Below are positions 26,501-58,800 of a DNA stretch of 64,000 nucleotides, piece after piece. Both the position numbers and the translations under genes were made by a program. Every line of letters begins with the position of its first letter. The stretch's first letter is position 1. The notes under the pieces were generated by a model. That model saw nothing but the letters and a program-made list of their open reading frames with translations. It did not search any database and was not told where the DNA came from. Source of the stretch: Ecdyonurus torrentis (Eukaryota > Arthropoda > Insecta > Ephemeroptera > Heptageniidae); assembly GCA_949318235.1 (NCBI GenBank), contig OX439137.1, forward strand, positions 13,197,791-13,261,790. The letters run 5' to 3'.

Positions 26501-26735
26501 AAGCTTATAACTGTGGCCTGCCAATAACTAGTACAATAACATACCATTAATAACATTGTTTTTTTCATATGATTTATTTTTCTGTTTTAGTTGAAGAAGT
26601 GGATGAAGATATTGAAGCAGTGGAAGAAGTTGCTCAACAAGTTTACCAACAAAACAGTGCTTTATTGGGCAAAGGGTTTGCTCTTGCAAGTCCACCAACC
26701 ATACATCAGGCCTTAGAGGGAGTTCTACCATTTAG
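5035..26735 (+). CDS. hiw: Highwire/MYCBP2 (PAM) E3 ubiquitin ligase, N-terminal half, 30 exons (3' incomplete)
   Basis: Exons: 5035-5108, 5202-5259, 5330-5560, 6201-6354, 8397-8599, 9225-9363, 10095-10279, 10830-11009, 11407-11631, 12392-12623, 13096-13263, 14502-14654, 14788-14995, 15139-15226, 15332-15401, 15569-15793, 16693-16818, 17166-17362, 17692-17974, 18785-18938, 19013-19142, 19455-19665, 20333-20606, 21189-22275, 22610-22714, 23072-23113, 23259-23454, 23772-24866, 25547-25759, 26591-26735. All junctions are GT-AG and phases agree throughout, giving 6,851 coding nt (~2,283 residues). Order: basic/acidic N-terminus, RCC1-like block, Cys-rich segment, second RCC1-like block, PHR1, PHR2, conserved region. 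This matches about the first half of MYCBP2 (~4,650 residues in human). The family is a neuronal atypical E3 that restrains synapse growth and promotes axon degeneration through DLK/Wallenda and NMNAT. The catalytic RING/TC end is absent from the window. Introns 7 (10280-10829), 8 (11010-11406), 10 (12624-13095), 18 (17363-17691; a long A run at 17559-17597), 23 (20607-21188), 26 (23114-23258), 27 (23455-23771; a 20-base C run at 23531-23550) and 28 (24867-25546) hold only AT-rich or simple sequence. Confidence 0.96.
6440..7781. mobile_element. 1.34 kb TTAA-flanked fold-back element in hiw intron 4
   Basis: Two nearly identical inverted arms (6444-6986 and 7246-7777, about 540 bp each) surround a ~260 bp, more GC-rich loop. 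Termini read TTAAAGGCGTAGAACACC and its inverse, with TTAA exactly at both ends (6440-6443, 7778-7781), as expected for a piggyBac-type 4-bp target duplication. There is no transposase; the small reading frame at 7157-7387 lies across loop and arm and looks spurious. It shares its outer ~18 bp with the element at 11970-12285. A non-autonomous fold-back/MITE is the best reading. Confidence 0.8.
7808..7850 (+). repeat. Poly-A tract (~43 bp)
   Basis: An uninterrupted A run about 27 bp right of the fold-back element. Runs this long are frequent in the window, and their exact length is uncertain in assemblies. Confidence 0.9.
8397..12623 (+). CDS. hiw: hiw exons 5-10: conserved N-terminal region leading into the RCC1-like domain
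   Basis: Residues 173-560. Conserved blocks in order: PLFDLLLDLAT, LTAVACACLMALVVVRGDTGR (exon 5), LAALQRSVHGVLLGKI (6), LYKLGSGYGGTIKGHLYL and WLGFAN (7), HIVDRENLTLSRNVELPD (8), DGFAVRS, LKLARKCVEVWG and DDETALIFAGKDFSLIRT (9), YSGKGSSLGLKQ, WSELPVTKSPKI and HAVLVAEDGAVFFTGTARR (10). These follow the order of MYCBP2, where they fold as the start of the regulator-of-chromosome-condensation-like domain implicated in cAMP/adenylate-cyclase modulation. The last part, VAEDGAVFFTG, is a typical RCC1 blade strand pair. Confidence 0.93.
9583..9676. repeat. Inverted-repeat hairpin in hiw intron 6
   Basis: GATGGCACAGTTAACACAAA at 9583 is inverted, with one mismatch, at the right end (reverse complement GATGGTACAGTTAACACAAA). 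The arms are about 25 bp and the loop about 45 bp, with a small internal CCATCGCCCTC motif. Probably a MITE remnant. Confidence 0.55.
9899..10021. mobile_element. Tc1/mariner-like MITE (family M), copy 1
   Basis: A 123 bp element starting TACAGCTCTGACCAAAAGTT and ending with the inverse GGCCAAAACTGTA, bounded by TA on both sides. The interior shares GCATAGGCA and CTATCTTTATGAGAAAA-type sequence with the copies at 18596-18721 and 19218-19336. It lies in hiw intron 6 and is followed directly by an A run. Confidence 0.7.
11970..12285. mobile_element. 316 bp TTAA-flanked MITE in hiw intron 9
   Basis: The ends are TTAAAAGTGTAGAACACC and, inverted, TTAAAGGTGTAGAACACC, with TTAA at both boundaries. 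The arms extend inward almost to the centre: TGACGTCACAGC on the left, GCTGTGACGTCA on the right. No reading frame of note. The outer 18 bp match the 1.34 kb fold-back element closely, so both probably use the same piggyBac-type transposase. Confidence 0.78.
13096..14654 (+). CDS. hiw: hiw exons 11-12: RCC1-like repeat block 1
   Basis: Residues 561-667. Exon 11 encodes KPVKPKKMIKVDSQFMVHAA and NNGTTALVTREGELLMYGKD. Exon 12 encodes VRKVALGKAHAVVLTSKGHV and YTFGINNKGQCGRD. The pattern GxAHxxxLTxxGxVYTFGxNxxGQ is the diagnostic RCC1 repeat. The intron between the exons contains the large palindrome at 13470-14455; splice sites on both sides are intact. Confidence 0.94.
13470..14265. repeat. ~800 bp near-perfect palindrome in hiw intron 11
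   Basis: A T run (about 13470-13496) and an A run (about 14230-14265) bound two arms that are reverse complements around a centre near 13860. Visible differences between arms are small: a 6-nt insertion near the centre and one extra trinucleotide near the outer end (CATCATCAGC against CATCAGC). The inner ~220 bp includes GTCCCAATTTACTATTTAAA and TTTATTAATTTTCAATTCAA. The minus- and plus-strand reading frames in it are mirror images of the same sequence and are not genes. Confidence 0.85.
14266..14455. repeat. Extra partial copy of the palindrome core
   Basis: Directly after the A run the inner palindrome (13796-13985) is repeated almost unchanged; TTTTCGCG replaces TTTTTGCG at one site. It then leaves the match at TAATTAA and continues with CTTTATTATGAAC, a string also present in the outer arms. 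This indicates a rearranged or duplicated segment. Confidence 0.8.
14788..15226 (+). CDS. hiw: hiw exons 13-14: acidic linker and Cys-rich segment
   Basis: Residues 668-766. A Glu/Gly-rich acidic stretch (GEEGEEEGEGEWEE) is followed by CPPGRHRWRQDKCMIC, CRECTGYSISC, RPDRNPGQACGCGAGDSGCA and TCGCCRICARES. The paired Cys spacing (CxxC, CxxCxxC, CxCxxxxxxCxxCxCC) matches the conserved Cys-rich insert between RCC1 blocks of MYCBP2 and suggests metal binding, which is inference. Exon 13 ends in phase 2 and exon 14 completes the Gln codon. Confidence 0.94.
15332..16818 (+). CDS. hiw: hiw exons 15-17: variable basic linker
   Basis: Residues 767-906. Exon 15 (70 nt) encodes VAILGPSGAGDLGGMVRLDL. Exon 16 is basic and probably helical (LQDHLQRRLEERKQRLQRGG), then Ala-rich (SLGAAGVLAAVKAGPS). 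Exon 17 ends with SPAIQVSCGLHHT, the first strand of the next RCC1 repeat. This linker is the least conserved part of the family's N-terminal half, so the assignment rests on phase-correct splicing and flanking conserved blocks. Confidence 0.85.
15957..15992. repeat. Short perfect hairpin in hiw intron 16
   Basis: CTACTGATGATTCCTCA is followed by its inverse TGAGGAATCAGTAG with only a few bases of loop. Function unknown. Confidence 0.5.
16459..16535. repeat. Dispersed repeat J, copy 2 (in hiw intron 16)
   Basis: It follows an A run of about 41 bp (16418-16458) and repeats the blocks of 49-140: CATAAGCATAATGTTAAATT, GGGGACCC, CCCGCG, GATAAGCTCCAT. Confidence 0.65.
16891..17083. mobile_element. 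193 bp inverted-repeat element (MITE) in hiw intron 17
   Basis: The left end TGATGCCTCCACATCAAAAG is inverted at the right end (CTTTTGACGTGGAGGCATCA). Arms of about 38 bp include GCATCTACACTTTCC. The interior is more GC-rich than the intron. No clear target duplication was seen. Confidence 0.65.
17166..18938 (+). CDS. hiw: hiw exons 18-20: RCC1-like repeat block 2
   Basis: Residues 907-1118, continuing the strand begun in exon 17. Exon 18 encodes GEVYAFGSNSCGQLGVGD and GTTIHVAAGSNHSVFLTASG, then GEVYTAGSFQ. Exon 19 starts KGQLGRLPSP and has RRATWVGASGDLTFVKVDES. Exon 20 encodes FRCLVINKLDGNC and CLDPLYNVLW. All are in MYCBP2 order. The exon 17-18 junction is in phase 1 and gives HHTLVLLQSGEV, the expected RCC1 continuity. 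Confidence 0.95.
18596..18721. mobile_element. Tc1/mariner-like MITE (family M), copy 2
   Basis: A 126 bp element with terminal inverted repeats TACAGCTCTGGCCAAAAGTT and AATTTTTGGCCAGAGCTGTA, flanked by TA. This is the best-preserved copy in the window. It lies in hiw intron 19, about 60 bp before the exon 20 acceptor. Confidence 0.75.
19013..19665 (+). CDS. hiw: hiw exons 21-22: linker to PHR1
   Basis: Residues 1119-1231: FHRQTGELSCHNP, LLAPELALPV, RTQAALHLLGCLDTLTG, a Ser/Pro-rich variable stretch, then KVYSSEDFSAVSRFES, which is the conserved entry to the PHR1 domain in MYCBP2. Confidence 0.93.
19218..19336. mobile_element. Tc1/mariner-like MITE (family M), copy 3 (diverged)
   Basis: The ends are CACCTCTGGAGAAAAGTTTG and, inverted, CACCTCTGGATAAAAGTTTT. 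The interior shares GCTATCTTTATGAGAAA with copies 1 and 2. One boundary TA has decayed to TG. Confidence 0.65.
20045..20208. repeat. 164 bp long-stem hairpin in hiw intron 22
   Basis: GAGGTGAGACATTGCTAGTG at the left is inverted at the right end (CACTAGCAATGTCTCACCTC apart from one base). The stem contains ACCGTGGCGGGTGTTGTTCT and a GAACAGAAGAAG stretch; the loop is about 20 nt around GTTTCGCGTCTG. The arms are about 70 bp with few mismatches and one short bulge. Probably a MITE. Confidence 0.7.
20333..22275 (+). CDS. hiw: hiw exons 23-24: PHR1 domain, helical region and Ser-rich linker
   Basis: Residues 1232-1685. PHR1 is almost textbook: YGGGWGYSGHSIEAIRFMSD, LLVGGFGLFGGRGEYTGKIK, LFDEPVMVQANRWYVAWARV, GPSSDCGSSGQG and VFCFKSSRRANNGTDVNGGQ. 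PHR domains are beta-sandwiches unique to this family. After the domain, exon 24 (1,087 nt) codes a helical region (ECFESLLALLQWSWNTFKAG, LSDTLPHLKRTGKSRKRD) and a low-complexity PPPSYSSSSSPDSSSPSSSS tract near residues 1620-1655. The middle of exon 24 uses mostly A/T-ending codons (TTA, AGA), more than the PHR1 part. Confidence 0.97.
22348..22515. mobile_element. 168 bp inverted-repeat element in hiw intron 24
   Basis: ATCTCCTATACTGAGAATGT at the left is perfectly inverted at the right end (ACATTCTCAGTATAGGAGAT). The arms include CAGATC/GATCTG, and the subterminal GCGCGCGCCAATTGCGACT pairs partly with AGTCGCAATTAGCGTGCGC. MITE-like. Confidence 0.7.
22610..23113 (+). CDS. hiw: hiw exons 25-26: short conserved link, including a 14-codon micro-exon
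   Basis: Residues 1686-1734. Exon 25 encodes SSWQFKDVLERLLDIVTLPV, equivalent to the SFREVLEKML block of MYCBP2. Exon 26 is only 42 nt (VSHSAELTHHCCHL) with good borders (CTCTAG/GTAAGT) and phase 0 on both sides, so it could be skipped without breaking frame. Confidence 0.88.
23259..24866 (+). CDS. hiw: hiw exons 27-28: PHR2 domain and following conserved region
   Basis: Residues 1735-2164. Exon 27 encodes VARVIAELASQSSGSDEELE and then WNTGNGSPDAICFSVDRPGV. Exon 28 (1,095 nt) encodes CVYGGVGTYEYELELLDD, RWNSLEIARGTFGPDD, VAIKENVKYAVRLRNHGGRT, GTTFTFSTCSLSFNGTTQTR and GQIPQILYY, the hallmarks of the second PHR domain. Beyond it come HPYKPATVSNYRVAFPDNVK and EFDPQCGTAQPEDSLQIFIP, also conserved in MYCBP2. 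A CNQC pair just before WNTGNG is not present in the vertebrate sequence as I recall it. Confidence 0.97.
25547..26735 (+). CDS. hiw: hiw exons 29-30: last visible coding segment
   Basis: Residues 2165-2283. Exon 29 encodes FSLETASDYVLDEKANNYGF, CLVVGYEWPSTPGDGLRHLE and GGMCAASLMKKDLQLP. Exon 30 encodes an acidic VEEVDEDIEAVEEVAQQVYQ then LLGKGFALASPPTIHQALEG and VLPF. These match MYCBP2 just before its filamin-like domain. Exon 30 ends in phase 2 at a strong donor (GTGAGT, 26736-26741); the next two codons of read-through would be AGG TGA, a stop. No following exon could be found in the remaining 37 kb. Confidence 0.95.
25848..25947. repeat. 100 bp inverted repeat in hiw intron 29
   Basis: GTAAGCTGCAAC at the left is inverted as GTTGCAGCTTAC at the right; CTAGTTAAACC inside pairs with GGTTTAACTAG. 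A hairpin MITE remnant is likely. Confidence 0.55.
26224..26469. mobile_element. Hairpin insertion with 13-bp flanking direct repeat in hiw intron 29
   Basis: TTAAATGAGTAAA occurs exactly at 26224-26236 and again at 26457-26469. Between them lies a ~125 bp inverted repeat (26331-26457): AGAGGTCGAGGTCTTGCATG and, inverted, CATGCAAGACCTCGACCTCT, with CATTATACTGTG arms and an AT-rich loop. The left ~95 bp carries AACCATCACGGTTAGGATCA, similar to AACCATCGCGGTTGGTATTA in the palindrome at 13.7 kb. Confidence 0.6.
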
Positions 26736-27292
26736 GTGAGTACCTGTTTTGCACTTTTCCTATTAGTTACAATATACAGTATTTAAGTGTTGTATCTAAC
26801 GTCATATTTGATAGTTGATATGAAGCGTTACATATTTATCTAGAGTTTTAGCTGGTTTTAGGCTCAAAATGATGTTTTGTATTTTTTGTTCACATGATAC
26901 AGAACATTAAGTATCTAATTGGCGATTTAATTAAATCTGAATTGTTTTTTACATAAGCCTATTATATTCTTGAAAGTTTTAAATGAAAAGTATAATTCAA
27001 ATTGACCAAAAATTTCTTTTCCTAAGAAATAAAATACAGATTGATATTATGCAGATATGGGACCATAATTTCAACTGCTCATTGTGAGAGAGATGCATAC
27101 TGTTTTTAATTTGCAATCAGAATTACTCGTTAACAATGTATATTTATGTCAAATAACAATAACCTTTATAATCCATTTGATGAGTGCACTTTTCCTTCGT
27201 GTGCCTATATTAAATACTATGTAATATAAGGACATATAAAAGGTCAGCATTTAATAACTTGGCAACTAACTCAAATGGTAGAGTTGATTATG

Positions 27293-27728
27293 TACAGCTC
27301 TGGCCAAAAGTTTGAGAATCAGGAGAGGAGTATAGGCAATCTAGGCTTTTCTCATGAAAAAAGCATTTGATCATTACAAGTTACCTATAGGGTCTATGCA
27401 TTCATGTTAAAGTCAACGCCATGTTGGATAATTCAATAACATGAGTGGCATAGGAAAACAAATCATTTTTTGCCAGTTTAAAAACACTATGTAATATTTT
27501 TGAGAGCATTGATGCTGTAAATATGTTGAATTAGTATCTCAAGTATGTGAGAATAATAACAATAACAAAAAATTAAGCGATTTCCCAAAGAAAATTGGCT
27601 TAAATGAAGTTTGTCTTATGCTGAGCAATGTTATGCACTACTCCAGTATGGCCTCCAAGCGCAATAAATATGACGTCATCCGCATACACCCTATACACCC
27701 CGTTCTCAAACTTTTGCCTACAGCTGTA
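27293..27728. mobile_element. Tc1/mariner-like MITE (family M), copy 4, split by another repeat
   Basis: The left terminus TACAGCTCTGGCCAAAAGTT (27293) and the right terminus, reverse complement TACAGCTGTAGGCAAAAGTT (ending 27728), are those of family M, but the copy is 436 bp instead of about 125 bp. The extra sequence is repeat H, found independently at 35299-35612. Confidence 0.7.
27380..27690 (+). repeat. Repeat H, copy 1 (inserted in MITE M copy 4)
   Basis: It shares long collinear blocks with 35299-35612, for example GCCAGTTTAAAAA, GAGAGCATT, ATGCTGAGCAATGTTAT, CTCCAGTATGGC, TATGACGTCAT and CGCATACA. The ends are approximate. Confidence 0.65.
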
Positions 27729-28934
27729 CATTCATGGCATTAAAAAAATTCCAATACTATCTCTATATTGTGGTCTAGAGCTTGCAGTAATCCCTTGTAC
27801 TGTCAATTAAAGATTTTTGTGATTTTCTATTATTAGGTGTTTAAATTATTTAACTTTTCATTGATTTATTTGAGATACATTTATGTACTAAACATTTTTA
27901 TACTATGTAAGTACAGAAAATTATTTGCGCAAAAAACATTTTCCTTGTAGCCAAACCCCCTTTTTTTATTGAAAATTTTCTTATCACTGGTTATAGTATT
28001 TACACACAGTTGATGTTTGTTGCTCTAAAAGAAGCTCAGTTAAAGATAATTATATTTTTACTGATAAGGAGTGAATATCATTTTATAATGCAATTATAAC
28101 TCTTGAATAATATTTTGCAAGAGGGGATAAGTTCAAAATAAAACACAATTATTTTTATTTTTTACTTAATACTATTTGTATTTAATTCATACTACACATT
28201 TTCAAATATACACAGCCAAGGGAAGGAAAAATACAGTAGGAAGAAATTCTAACATGTTTACCACTAGAAAAATCTAATTGATAAAATTGGCTGATATTGA
28301 CTAGGAGTTACAACTATCATACATTTAATAAACTCTTAATTATATGAGCAAGATAGAAAATTACATAGAGGATATTATAATATATAAATTTAGCATTAAA
28401 AAAAGCAGTTTTTTTCATACAAAAAAAATAAATTAAAAAAAAAAAATCAAAAATATTAAAAATAAAATCATTATAAAAATGAGACGGATGAACATTTTCT
28501 TGTTATGTACTGAACAACCTTTTTTTTAAAGAAAGTGATTTTTTTTATTTAATAAAATTCAAAATACTGATATATATTTTTTATCCGCAATGTTTTTAGA
28601 GGACGAAAGATACAGTATATTTTACAGTTATTTTTGTCTTAAGTTTTACAGAAATTTACTAATTATTTCTTTAATATATTTTAAGTCTATAATACTATAA
28701 CTATACTAAATACATAATAGATTTTGTTTGCTATAGGAATATTATGTTACTAGTAGTATACATACATCGAGATCATACTATGATCTTTTGTGTATTATTT
28801 ATAAGGGAAATACTTCATACATAGCCATCATTTATTAATATTTATTTACATCAATATATTTGGCACATAATCTATATATTAGGATACATCAATAATGAAA
28901 TGTTGTATTATTTTTTAACAAAATTGCAACTTTC

Positions 28935-29276
28935 TTCAAAGGAATAGACCAGAAGAAAACATTAGCATTTATAAACACAAAATACTTGATGGCACTGGCA
29001 TAAATAAGTTAAGTTTGTCTCAAAACCAAACTGTAGCACCGTAACAGTGATCAGAAAATGTCAATTTATGCAACCCGCACAACATTTTCATAGTAATTTA
29101 TGTCTATTTCTGACGTCAGAAACAGGAATAGTTACTCAAATAACACACTTTCATGCTATCTTGTGGGGTCAGGGGTCACGTTTACATTTTGGTACAAATT
29201 ATCAACAGTTTTGGAGATCCCATTTGTGTTTAATCATTAAAAAGCACATGTTCTTCTATGTGGTCTATGGCTTTAA
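28935..29276 (-). mobile_element. 345-bp MITE family T, copy a (reverse)
   Basis: Termini are AAAGGAATAGACCAGAAG and, inverted, TTTAAAGCCATAGACCACAT. The interior has the family core: AGTGATCAGAAAATG, GCAACCCGCACAACATTTTC, TTCTGACGTCAGAAAC and GGAGATCCCATTTGTG. Confidence 0.75.
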
Positions 29277-29780
29277 AGTTTGTTATGATTTGAATAAGTT
29301 GATACAGGTGACACATATTATATTTGAACATTGAGGATTCTTGTATTGTGCAAGCTATTATGGTTATTTTATTTATTACATAACGTTTGTGTAAGCAGCT
29401 TTTTTTTTTTTAAATGACTGGGTTGATACTTGCTCGTGATATTTGGCATATTTTAAAAACTGAAATTGTACTATATACAATATGAAATATGAATATTGTT
29501 ATTAAAATGAAAGTAATGAAAAATATTTTAGTATAATTTGCACTTTCTGATTTAAAAATGATGCGAAATTTTGAGGTTTGGTGATGAAGAAGAAAAATCA
29601 CGATATATATTAAGAGAATTACAAAACAAGTTTAAAATGGGAACGTTAGAATTTTTATCACAACTAGAGTATACCATAAGGACTCTAATCACAACTATAA
29701 ATTAAATAAAAAGAGGGGATGAATATTTTTAATTGAACACAAATGAAGTATTGGGGGGTGGGGGTAGGGTAAAATACTGA

Positions 29781-55519
<25,739 letters not shown>

Positions 55520-55811
55520 ATCTGAAACATAAAAAAAATAAATAAATAAGTAGAAATACAATTGAGTCATTATATAAAGTACAGTCTGTATGACTGTCTC
55601 ATGAAAACAGTTGTTGTATAGTTTATATGTATGAGTATTTGTTTATATATGTTAAGAGTTAAACATTAATAGAGAACAAACATATATGGGAATTTTTTTT
55701 TTATTTCATATTGTAATTCAGTACTGCTTTGCCTTCCAATGTTAAAATAAAAGGCATACGATACGCGTATATTTAAAATAAAAATCAAAGGAGAGAGAAT
55801 CTGATAAGTTG

Positions 55812-55815
<4 letters not shown>

Positions 55816-55865
<50 letters not shown>
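55816..55865 (+). repeat. (AG)n microsatellite
   Basis: About 25 AG units, roughly 300 bp upstream of the signal-peptide exon in gene orientation, where it reads (CT)n. Confidence 0.95.
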
Positions 55866-55868
<3 letters not shown>

Positions 55869-58800
55869 GATTTCAAAACTTTTGCAAATATTGAAGAATC
55901 TTTATTTACTTATTAGTTAAAAAAATTATAAGCGATTTTTTTTTTTTTTTTTTTTTTTTAAAGGCACATGGTGTATGTAAAATGTTAGGAATTTTTAGTG
56001 GAATAAACGCAGATTAGTATTCTGTATAATACACTGTATAAAATAATAATTATGTAGCATTTTTATATAACTATACCAAACAAAAAAGTTAACATCCTTT
56101 TACTTACTATAATAAGAAAATGTAAATTTTATAATAGAAATTCAGAAATCTCAGTGTGTATGTAAAGATGGCTTCTAATTAGCATAAATAACATTTATTT
56201 ACTATTATTATACACTCATTAAATAAATGCCACTTTTCTTGTTTCTAGTATGCTTTTTTTATGTAGGCACGGAAATATTATTTTATGAAAATTAATTTCT
56301 TTTAAACATATATAAGTTAATGTTATCTTTTACTCTTTTACTTTATTTTTTCAATTTTTAAAATTTTTTTTAATGTCAACATGTTTTGCCCTTTACAACT
56401 TGATTCGTTTTGTGTTGTAATTTGGCTCAAAAAATGTTATTTATACACAATAATGCAAAGCCTTTTCATTGAACAATATTATATTATACATTTTATATAA
56501 CAATACGTGCTCCTGTTTTGCTTAAAATGAACGTTGAAATAACGTTTGAATTCAAAACATAAACAATTATTGTATTTTATCGTCTGTAACACTTTTTTTC
56601 AACAAAAACATTGACATTGTTCTCGTATTGTAATGAACAATTGAATCTTAATTACAATCACGTTTATACGAGAATAATAATTAAAATGCAACTTAGGCAT
56701 TTATACATAAAGAATTTGAAATAATAGCAGAAAAAAAAACTTGCTTTATAAAGGATTTTATAAAGCATGTTGTCAGCTTTTTGAATATTGCAACACAAAT
56801 TTTTCCCTTTTCCTTTACAATTTTCAGATTAAAGTTTCTTTGGAAATGTGTTCTGAATCTTTTTAAATAAATTAGTATTGTAATGGTGACAGAAAAATAC
56901 GAATAATAAATAAATAAAATCTTAACGCTAAAAAAGTGATTCTTTGTTTATTGGCTTTTTTTTTTTTTTTTTTTTTTTTGAAGGCGACGATTCAGAGTAA
57001 CATTTTGAATTGACACCTCTAAAAAATTGAGCTCTTTACTTTTTCTTTTTTATTATTATTGTATACAGCATTGCATGCTATTTTAGGTTTGCCATGAAAA
57101 AATTAAACACTTTCATGACAAAGCATTCGAGAGAAAGACAGCAGAAAAAAAAAAAAAAAAGTCGATCAGATTTTTTTTTTTCTGTCTGTATATTATTGCT
57201 ATAGGAGTTTTAACAATAGCACCACGTGGGGGACAAAGAAAATAGAGGAGATAGACTACTTTCATTATAGATAACAATGAATATTACATTGGGGAGGGTG
57301 AACATTTCAAATTTTTCACACTGGCTTTAATCTTTGTATTGCAGCTGCATAAATGGGGAAAAATTGTCAATAGTCTCTACTATACAGTTTGATAAATTAA
57401 TGTATGTAGTAAGTACAGATCTGCGCTAAAAATTATTTGTAACTTCATTTTTAATTTTTATTATTGTAATCGGACAGTTAAGTTCAGCAAAATTTATTTG
57501 AATTTTGAGCTCATCCATTCTTAACGTACAATAGTTATACAAAATTAAAAATGCAATGATTTAAAATCATATCTGAATCTTGAACGTTAATTTATGTTAA
57601 TTTTAAATCAATAAAAGATAGAAAAATCATTGAACAGAATGAAACACACATTTTATGTAATATTTAAATATATATACCTAATTTTGTTCCAATCACAAAC
57701 TTATTCTTAAACTTTAATTTTGTGTGAAATAAACCTAATGAAGCATTCAATTTTCCAATAAATTAACGATTTATATAACTTTTACCCTTTTCTATATCTA
57801 TATGATTGTAAAAAATATAGGCAGTTTTTATACTATCAGAAATTTATTTTATATACTTAAATCGATTATTTTTTATTATTATTTTTTTAATAGGATTGAG
57901 TGAAAAAATCTTTTAACGTAAAGCAATTATATTTATTTACCTAGCATAAGAAAAAAAAATCCTTAAAGTGGATCCGAAGAAAATTTTATTTACCTAGTTT
58001 ACTACACAACTGTAATCTTTAATGTTTACTTTTGTTGAGAAGAAAAACTAATGTATATAATATAAAAAAAAAGTAAACAAAGGATTTTTAATTATTTCAA
58101 TATGTGCATCTCCACGTATTTTCACCATTATTACAAAAGCAAAAACTTTGTCCTTATTTCAGTTTTCTCTGTATTAGATCTTTTACTAGAAACTTCAGAT
58201 AAGAAATAACATTAAAAAATTCTGTGACGTCACGTTTGTTTTGATAAGAAGTGCAATGTCATTTTTTTTTATATTATAATGATTCATTATGAAAATAAAG
58301 GAAAAAGTATCACGTCTCATCATGCGTAAATCAATAGTAAATAATAAAGGTTTGCGTAAAGTAAATTGCGCATATTTTGTAATGAATTGGCGACGTAGTA
58401 AATACATGTGCATTTTAATTTATACAATCAGACTGTCATAAGAATGATACCTGGGTTACGCCTACTTTTAACAGAACTACCAGTATATTACTCTTAGTTA
58501 AGAGTTAAGAAAGCAATTCTATATCTTTTTCATGCATCTTATTTTACAACTTATAATTAAGAATTTAAATTGGCGCATACAGCTAATTCTTCTTTCTTTA
58601 AAGGGGCAATTATTGTTCAATTGTCTCGCAGTATAATAATTGTTATCAATTGTCATTCGATTTTTATAGCCTTCTATATTATTCATTGAATAATATTATG
58701 AACTTTACATATTTACGTCAAGTCGTATTGTTTAACAATATTATGAAATTAAAATAATGTTGCATATTCTTTCATTCTCTTATTATTTTGAACACAATTT

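Larger units (their letters stand above)
26736..29780. other. Non-coding stretch between hiw exon 30 and the LRR gene
   Basis: AT-rich and without recognisable exons on either strand. It could be a hiw intron, an intronic 3' end (AATAAA at 27028-27033) or intergenic DNA. It contains a split Tc1-like MITE (27293-27728) and one 345 bp MITE copy (28935-29276). The 3' UTR of the minus-strand LRR gene should lie just below 29781; an ATTAAA-type signal on that strand is near 29733-29728. Confidence 0.7.

Noticed and set aside
29752..29769. G-quadruplex candidate near the LRR gene 3' end
   Set aside because: Only three G runs separated by short loops; a fourth is lacking.
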